DNA of 64,000 bases from assembly GCA_902825945.1 (NCBI GenBank), contig CADECY010000017.1:36086-100085 (forward strand). Reading direction: 5' to 3'. Origin of the DNA: an uncultured Acidobacteriota bacterium (lineage in GTDB: Bacteria; Acidobacteriota; Terriglobia; Bryobacterales; Bryobacteraceae). Both the position numbers and the translations under genes were made by a program. The notes beneath the pieces were generated by a model that saw nothing but the letters and a program-made list of their open reading frames with translations, did no database searches and was not told the DNA's origin. Below are positions 58,972 to 64,000 of the stretch, in pieces (the first letter of the stretch is position 1; each line of letters begins with the position of its first letter).

Positions 58972-61921
58972 TGGTCAGTAGCAGCACTTGCGCGAGTTGC
59001 TCCCAGGCGTCGAGCGCAGGAGTGTCGGGCCCGCGAAACTCGGATCGCGCATCCCACTTCTGTTCGCCGATCTCGATGACGGGCGCCCACCCGAACTTGT
59101 CGTTATCGTAGTCTCCCTTCGAATCCACCACGAAATCGATCGTGTCTCCCGCGCGGACTTCGGCCGTTAGCTGGACCTCCTGCTTCGAGTTGTTCAACTC
59201 CCATTTGCCGAGCAATCCCACCCGGCTCGACACGATCCACACGCGGATGCCGTTGCTCAGCTTGAATCGCTGATCGAACTGATCGAGCGTGTGCGAAACA
59301 GTACCTGAGATGCGCGCCGTTCCATCGCGCGGAGCCACCCAGCGCCGGATCGCGGCACTGCTCGTGTCGTCCCCAGGAGTACCTCCGGTCATGGTCAGCG
59401 TGGCGTTGCCGGCGTCGCGATCGGGTAGCATCGAGGCCGCCTGCCACGCGTCATGGGCGAAGAAGCCGAACCGGTGGAAGGCGCCAACGCGTCCCGAACC
59501 CGCGTCGATCGCGCCCCAGCCGTACTGCCACTCGCTGGCGGACTCTCGGGCGCGCGGCTCGGATCTCGATGCGACGAATCGCCGTGCGGCGTTCAAATCG
59601 CCGGTTGTCGCCGATCGCCCGAGCGCATGGCGATAGAGCAGTTGCACGCGTTCGCCGGGGTCGGTCGAAGCCGAACGCGCAGCCAGGTGCCGGGCCTGTT
59701 CGGCAATGAACGGGCTGTTCATCAGGAACAACGCCTGTTGCGGAACTGTGGTCGAGAAGCGCTGTGGCGTGTGCGCCTCGGCATCGGCTGAGTCGAACGT
59801 GCGGAAGAGCGGTTCCGCGCGCGCCCGGTCGAGGTGGGCGTAGAGCGTGCGGCGTGGATCGGCGGGCACCGAGGTGACGTCGAACGACGGCCCGCCGGTT
59901 TGAGCGGAGAGGCGTCCACCCGCCGCGAGCATCGCATCGCGCATCGACTCGAAGTCCATACGGCGGCGATAAGCTTTCCACAGCAGGCGATTCTCCGGGT
60001 CGACCGTCTTGCCGGCCGTGCCCGCGCTCGACTGCCGGTATGCCGCCGACAGCACGATGCGCCGGATCAGCTTTTTCGCCGACCATCCGTTCTCGATGAA
60101 GCCCGCCGCCAAGTGATCGAGCAGTTCCGGATGCGCCGGCTTGTCTCCCCGCGTTCCGAAGTCGCTCGTGGTTCGCACGATACCCTCGCCAAACAGATGT
60201 TGCCACACGCGATTGACGAAGACCCGCGCGAACAACGGATTGTCGCGCGAAGTGATCGCCATCGCGAGATCGAGTCTGCCCGCGCCGTGCCGGAACGGCT
60301 GCCGCGTGCCCCTCGAAAGCACCGACAGGAATTGCCGTGGCACCTCCGCGCCGGGATCATGCTGGTTGCCGCGAATGAAGACACGCGCCGGCGCGATGGT
60401 GGCGGCATCGCGGGCAACCATTGCGTGTGCGGGTGAGCCGCGATGCGCGTAGTCGCCGAGCAACGTCTGATAGCGCCACGTCAGCTCGCTCATCGTGTTG
60501 AAGTCGCCTTCGGTCGCGATCTGCCAATAGTCGGCGATCGGAATGTCGAGCGGCCACCCCTTGTCGAACGGCGCGCCACCGCCTTCGGCCACGTACTTGC
60601 GCCAGCGGTGCAGCATGTAAGTGTTGAGGTTTCGCTCTTTCGCCAGCGCGTCCACTTGCGGACCTGTGAATTCACGGGACTCGTGAACGGCGGCGATGTA
60701 GCGATCGAGCATCTTCGGTTCACCGAACTCCTTCTTCATCTCGGCCAGGCGTTCGCGCAGGTAGTTGCCGAGAGCCTCGCGCCGCTGAGCAAGCGACCGC
60801 TCATACCAGCGGCCACGCACGGATTCATCGGCGGCGTTCGCGATCGGGGCGGGCTCGACCGGCTCGTCGGTATTCGCGATCACGCCGTAGAGCGAGTAGT
60901 AGTCGCGGGTGGGAATCGGATCGTACTTGTGATCGTGACAACGCGCGCACGTGACGGTGAGACCGAGCAGACCGCGCGTGACCACGTCGATGCGGTCGTC
61001 CACCTTCTCCGGAAGTTCGGTACGGCGTGGCGGATTGAAACCCAGCGCGAGCAAGCCCAGCGCGGGCAGGTCGGCACGAGTTGCCGCTGGATGCTGGTCC
61101 GCCGCGAGTTGCCACTGCACGAAGCGATCGATGGGAAGGTCGCGATTGAACGACTTGATCAGCCAGTTGCGATACTCGTGCGCATAGGCGAATCGGACGC
61201 TGCGCACGCCGGAATCGGCATAGCGGACAATGTCCATCCAATGCCGAGCCCAGCGCTCACCGAAGTGGCTGGAAGCAAGCAGGCGATCGGCCAGTGCCTC
61301 GTGGGCCCGCGGTGACGAGTCGCGCTCGAAGGCTTCGATGTCGGAGGCAGAAGGCGGAAGTCCGGTGAGGTCGTAGTGGAGGCGGCGGATCAAGGCCCGG
61401 CGAGACGCGGGCGCGGAGGGCGCGAGTCCAATAGTTTCCAGGCGCGCGAGGAGGAAGCGGTCCATCGGGTCGCGTGGCCATGACTCGTCGCGGACGGGAG
61501 GCGGCTCCGGGGCTCGCAACGGTGCCCATGCCCAATGCGGTGCGCCCGCATCGGAACTGGCGGCTGCGGTGGATGCGGCCCGCGACGCCGGCCACGGCGC
61601 GCCATCAGTGATCCATTTCTCGAGCGCAGCGATCGCATCGTCCGGCAGTTTGCCCGAAGGAGGCATTCGGAGGCCGATCTGTTTCACGGCTTGCACTAGG
61701 CGGCTGCGCGCGGGATCGCCCGGGACGATCGCCGGGCCATGATCGCCGCCCTTCAGCAAAGCGTCGCGGCTGTCGGCCTTCAATCCGGCGAAGGGCGTCT
61801 TCGCGCTCTCGCTATGGCAGGCGTAGCAATGAGTTGCCAGTACCGGCCGGACCCGTTTCTCGAAAAAGTCGAAATCCTGCGCAAACGCGGGCAAACAAAC
61901 CAGGATCACGGCGAAGCGCAT
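58949..61921 (-). CDS. PSD1-type cytochrome c/DUF1549/DUF1553 protein
   Basis: The 990-residue secreted protein has a signal peptide to about residue 15 and a planctomycete-type cytochrome domain with heme motif CYACH (C32, C35, H36). DUF1549 (about residues 150-350; RRLHYDLTGLPPSASDIEAFER, DIVRYADSGVRS) follows, then DUF1553 (about 550-790; LFARVFVNRVWQHLFGEGIVRT, DFGTRGDKPAHPELLDHLA, LIRRIVLSAAYRQSS). A C-terminal beta-rich segment follows (TARISGTVSHTLDQFDQRFK). The usual DUF1501 partner is not adjacent. It probably handles an extracellular polymer with heme-based redox chemistry, though the reaction is not established. Confidence 0.92.
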   Translation of the reverse strand: MRFAVILVCLPAFAQDFDFFEKRVRPVLATHCYACHSESAKTPFAGLKADSRDALLKGGDHGPAIVPGDPARSRLVQAVKQIGLRMPPSGKLPDDAIAALEKWITDGAPWPASRAASTAAASSDAGAPHWAWAPLRAPEPPPVRDESWPRDPMDRFLLARLETIGLAPSAPASRRALIRRLHYDLTGLPPSASDIEAFERDSSPRAHEALADRLLASSHFGERWARHWMDIVRYADSGVRSVRFAYAHEYRNWLIKSFNRDLPIDRFVQWQLAADQHPAATRADLPALGLLALGFNPPRRTELPEKVDDRIDVVTRGLLGLTVTCARCHDHKYDPIPTRDYYSLYGVIANTDEPVEPAPIANAADESVRGRWYERSLAQRREALGNYLRERLAEMKKEFGEPKMLDRYIAAVHESREFTGPQVDALAKERNLNTYMLHRWRKYVAEGGGAPFDKGWPLDIPIADYWQIATEGDFNTMSELTWRYQTLLGDYAHRGSPAHAMVARDAATIAPARVFIRGNQHDPGAEVPRQFLSVLSRGTRQPFRHGAGRLDLAMAITSRDNPLFARVFVNRVWQHLFGEGIVRTTSDFGTRGDKPAHPELLDHLAAGFIENGWSAKKLIRRIVLSAAYRQSSAGTAGKTVDPENRLLWKAYRRRMDFESMRDAMLAAGGRLSAQTGGPSFDVTSVPADPRRTLYAHLDRARAEPLFRTFDSADAEAHTPQRFSTTVPQQALFLMNSPFIAEQARHLAARSASTDPGERVQLLYRHALGRSATTGDLNAARRFVASRSEPRARESASEWQYGWGAIDAGSGRVGAFHRFGFFAHDAWQAASMLPDRDAGNATLTMTGGTPGDDTSSAAIRRWVAPRDGTARISGTVSHTLDQFDQRFKLSNGIRVWIVSSRVGLLGKWELNNSKQEVQLTAEVRAGDTIDFVVDSKGDYDNDKFGWAPVIEIGEQKWDARSEFRGPDTPALDAWEQLAQVLLLTNEFAFID

Positions 61922-62039
61922 GGTACTAGATTAGCCCAACCGTGTAGAACATAAGCCGGCGAGTCCTGGTACAAATCCGGTTGTTTGGGCCTAGTCTACG
62001 CTGTAAGCCGTGCCGCATCATGACGGGGTAGCCCGAACC

Positions 62040-62489
62040 ATGACGCGACTCTTGGCCCTTTGCCTCTTCTTGTTGATGACCCAATTGACCGAAGCCGCGG
62101 AGAAGCGATGGTTGCGACGCGCGACTGCGATCGCGGCGTGCGCGGCCAGCGGAATGGACGCCTATTCGAGCCTGCGTCTGAACCCTTACGCGCGCCAGGG
62201 CCTCGTGCGCGAGGCGAATCCGATCTTCGCGCGGAGAAACGGCACGGTGAGCCCAGGGAGGATCATCTCGATCAAGGTAGCGCAGTGTGGCGCGAGCTTG
62301 CTCGCCGAACGGTGGCTGAAGAACGAGAAGTTCGCGATCGGCTCCAACCTCGTGCAGATCGCCGCGTACTCCTACGTTACGGCGAACAACCTGGGCCACC
62401 TTACGCGTCTGCGGAGTGCTCCCTCGGTCCCAGTGGCGACTCCGGCGGCGCCGATCGTTCCGAGATTCGATCTGGCCGGGGCCCGCTGA
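62040..62489 (+). CDS. DUF5658-like small membrane protein
   Basis: The 149-residue protein starts at ATG 62040, directly before a hydrophobic leader (RLLALCLFLLMTQLTEAA). The pattern SGMDAYSSLRLN...GLVREANPIFARRNG...GRIISIKVAQ reproduces the D-x(n)-G-x2-E-x-NP-x(n)-G-x(n)-K layout of DUF5658-type membrane proteins. A further hydrophobic stretch (SNLVQIAAYSYVTANNLGHL) follows, and a Pro/Ala-rich tail. The function of the family is unknown. It is divergent from the PSD1 gene. Confidence 0.72.
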   Translation: MTRLLALCLFLLMTQLTEAAEKRWLRRATAIAACAASGMDAYSSLRLNPYARQGLVREANPIFARRNGTVSPGRIISIKVAQCGASLLAERWLKNEKFAIGSNLVQIAAYSYVTANNLGHLTRLRSAPSVPVATPAAPIVPRFDLAGAR

Positions 62490-62598
62490 GCCCAGTCCGG
62501 TCTAGGGTCAAAGCCGCGGATCCCGGATCTCCGGCATTTCGAGCGTGATCCGGGAAAGGCGGGCGAGTGCTCATGCGCCCCGGATACGTCAGCGTTTC

Positions 62599-62857
62599 TC
62601 AGCCACCGGCGCGATAGACGAACACCACGCGCTGACGCCGGTCGACCGTGTCCATCCACTCGGTCATGAATCCGCCGCACGAACGCCTGGACATGAACGG
62701 TGATCTCACGGTTGCGCACGCCCCTGGTTCCACCCGTCCCGGCCTGGATGCGAATTCTCCCCTTCGAGCCGCGCGCGAACCGGTAGTCGCGGATCGCCTC
62801 GCAGAGTTCGAAGAATTCGCCGGAGACATGCCGGGAATTCGGAGATCCCGGCGGCAT
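62599..62857 (-). pseudogene. Possible frameshifted small ORF
   Basis: This lies in a 370-base gap just downstream of the DUF1080 gene on the same strand. From 62857 one frame reads like protein (GEFFELCEAIRDYRFARGS, REITVHVQAFVRR), and from about 62700 the next frame does (MTEWMDTVDRRQRVVFVYRAGG, ending in a stop at 62599). A single base change in frame near 62690 would join them. No family is recognised, and the apparent coding character may be due to high GC. Confidence 0.25.
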
Positions 62858-62859
62858 CG

Positions 62860-63618
62860 CTACATCTTCTTGAGCGCGATATTGCGAAACTCGGCTCGCA
62901 TCGGTGGCCCGACGTGAAGCTGGAATCCGATGAGACCCTCGGCGGCGCGCCCCGCCGCGTCGTCGTCGAGAGTGACCGACATCAATTGTCCGTTCAGAAC
63001 GTGGATCAGCGTGTTGCCGCGCGCGATGATGTGAATCGTGTTCCAGTCGTTGATCTTGATCGCGCCCTTGAGATCCTCGTTCGGCTTCAGGTTCGCGATC
63101 ACGCGCGGCTTCTTGCCATCCTCGACACGGGCCGCCTGGCCGCGCATTGAGAGGAATCCGCGCCCGCGTTCTTCATAAAGCTGGCCAGTGTAGGTGTTCT
63201 GGAAGTCGATGTCGGCCTGATAGCCTTTGAGCACCCACTTGCCCACGTCGGGCAGTTCCTGGCTGCGATATTGGACACCGCTGTTGGTCGAGTTGATCTT
63301 GAAGTCGAGCTTCAACTCGAAGTTGGCGGGCTTTCCGCCGCGCCAGATGAGGAAGGTGTTCACCTTGAGCGGCTTGTCGGGCGTGCTCTCGCCGATGATG
63401 ACGCCGTTCTCGGCACGCCAGTGATCGGGGTTGCCGTCCCATCCGTTCAGCGTTCCATCGAAGATCGATTCGAAACCCGCGCGATCATCGACGACGATCG
63501 GGTCCACTGGACTTCCGGTCCGGGCTCCGCCCTTTTTCTTCACTTGCTGTGCGTGCAGGGCACCGGCGGCAACTAAAGCCGCGGCGAGGAAGATTCGTGT
63601 GGGTTGCATCCGAATCAT
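62860..63618 (-). CDS. DUF1080 (3-keto-disaccharide hydrolase-type) secreted protein
   Basis: The start is taken at ATG 63616-63618 (252 residues); ATG 63607-63609 and a TTG at 63672 are alternatives. A signal peptide ([16 protein letters not shown]) is followed by the DUF1080 jelly-roll: [72 protein letters not shown] and [24 protein letters not shown]. These residues match the concanavalin-like family shown elsewhere to cleave 3-keto-glycosides. It acts outside the cytoplasm on sugar conjugates. No 3-keto sugar dehydrogenase gene lies nearby. Confidence 0.9.
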   Translation of the reverse strand: MIRMQPTRIFLAAALVAAGALHAQQVKKKGGARTGSPVDPIVVDDRAGFESIFDGTLNGWDGNPDHWRAENGVIIGESTPDKPLKVNTFLIWRGGKPANFELKLDFKINSTNSGVQYRSQELPDVGKWVLKGYQADIDFQNTYTGQLYEERGRGFLSMRGQAARVEDGKKPRVIANLKPNEDLKGAIKINDWNTIHIIARGNTLIHVLNGQLMSVTLDDDAAGRAAEGLIGFQLHVGPPMRAEFRNIALKKM

Positions 63619-63663
63619 GGTAGCAGGGCGGGCGGGCGGACCGATCGCAGCATTAGCTGCTTT

Positions 63664-63682
63664 CCCGCGCAAAATTCGCGGG
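63664..63682. repeat. Perfect inverted repeat beside the transposase remnant
   Basis: CCCGCG-CAAAATT-CGCGGG (6-7-6) lies between the DUF1080 start and the truncated transposase, close to the left break point. It may be a deletion junction or a hairpin in the DUF1080 leader. Confidence 0.35.
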
Positions 63683-63690
63683 TGAAGTCA

Positions 63691-63891
63691 AGTTGCGCCT
63701 ATCCGGAATTCCGGGCGCAAGGGCTTTTCATTGGTTCGGGGGTCATTGAGGCCGCCTGCAAAACGGTCATCGGCTCCCGTCTCAAGGAATCCGGAATGTT
63801 CTGGACCGTTCAGGGTGCCAACAGTATCATCGCCCTTCGCTGCTGCCGCCTGAGCGGAGAATTCGAAGATTTCTGGGAGGCCCGGGCCGCC
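63691..63891 (+). mobile_element. 3' remnant of an ISKra4-family transposase gene
   Basis: This frame encodes YPEFRAQGLFIGSGVIEAACK, then SRLKESGMFWTVQGANSIIALRCC, and then FEDFWEARAA. These are the conserved last 65 residues of ISKra4-family transposases (IGSGVxEAGCK, RLKxSGMFW, ALRC, WEAR). The N-terminal 80-85% of the gene is missing and no start codon belongs to it; the frame continues past the natural end for about 25 codons. It is a dead fragment, and the other end of the element is not present in the window. Confidence 0.88.
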
Positions 63892-63964
63892 TGGCGATCA
63901 CTTTTCAGATGTACACCCCACCGGCGAAGTCTGGGAGTGCGGGAGGCTAAGTACATGGGTTCAT

Positions 63965-63982
63965 GAATACGATCACGTATTC
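63965..63982. repeat. Inverted repeat to the right of the transposase remnant
   Basis: GAATACG-ATCA-CGTATTC is a perfect 7-4-7 inverted repeat about 75 bases beyond the end of the transposase homology. It could be part of the IS right end or an unrelated hairpin; no T tract follows. Confidence 0.35.
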
Positions 63983-64000
63983 GGTCGCTTGAGAAGTTCG

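Overview
The window is a high-GC, gene-dense bacterial chromosome segment. It looks like an acidobacterium of the Bryobacterales/Solibacter type. Supporting signs are four very large Oar-like TonB-dependent receptors with an N-terminal carboxypeptidase-regulatory domain, a kelch protein carrying what looks like the Solibacter-typical TIGR03437 domain, planctomycete-type cytochrome/DUF1549/DUF1553 and DUF1501 proteins, an ECF sigma factor joined to a Ser/Thr kinase with C-terminal TPRs, and a DUF1080 protein. These assignments come from reading motifs, not from a database search. No rRNA, tRNA, CRISPR array, prophage or plasmid origin was seen.

Layout. 0-2.4 kb: the 5' part of an enolase gene, an APH-fold kinase, a 7Fe-type ferredoxin and an ArsR regulator. 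2.4-16.1 kb: Oar-like receptor 1 (minus strand); a translationally coupled amidohydrolase / MFS transporter / methyltransferase operon (plus); then receptors 2 and 3, each closed by a clear intrinsic terminator. 16.1-16.6 kb: a collapsed remnant of a further receptor. 16.6-23.1 kb (minus): ECF sigma + Ser/Thr kinase, an orphan CpaF ATPase, a pentapeptide-repeat protein and a DUF3179 protein. 23.1-30 kb: a decayed DUF4262-like relic, receptor 4 with a strong promoter and a UUCG-loop terminator, and a secreted kelch protein coupled to a metallophosphoesterase. 30.1-36.9 kb (minus): a small conserved-looking protein and a nucleoside salvage operon (pyrimidine-nucleoside phosphorylase, NupC-type transporter, purine nucleoside phosphorylase, cytidine deaminase, an exported SAH/MTA-deaminase-like amidohydrolase and a beta-helix protein). 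37-41.8 kb: a giant secreted protein with two seven-repeat FG-GAP blocks. 42-47.5 kb: a second beta-helix protein, an Hsp70-like ATPase preceded by an unlisted 43-residue membrane protein, DUF1501 and an SDR. 47.5-51.3 kb (minus): PD-(D/E)XK-like protein, DUF697-like protein, class V aminotransferase and cyclophilin-like protein. 51.4-57.3 kb: YggS, a glycosyltransferase, SanA-like protein, the heme pair chdC/hemH arranged head to head, a DUF4332 protein and a MerR-TPR fusion that is probably leaderless. 57.5-62 kb (minus): two different COG3541-type nucleotidyltransferases in tandem, coupled to a large PSD1-type cytochrome protein. 62-64 kb: a DUF5658-like membrane protein, a possible broken ORF, a DUF1080 protein and the 3' end of an ISKra4-family transposase.

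How the genes fit together. Most of the window serves scavenging of polymers and small molecules at the cell surface: outer-membrane receptors, secreted beta-helix, kelch and propeller proteins, and nucleoside and organic-acid uptake with matching catabolic enzymes. Housekeeping functions are glycolysis, heme by the coproporphyrin-dependent route, and PLP homeostasis. No known defence or mobile system is complete here. The points most worth following up are the exported deaminase inside the nucleoside operon, the double-propeller surface protein, the tandem nucleotidyltransferases, the probable Fe-S ferrochelatase, the leaderless MerR-TPR gene, the hidden small membrane protein and the layered gene relics.
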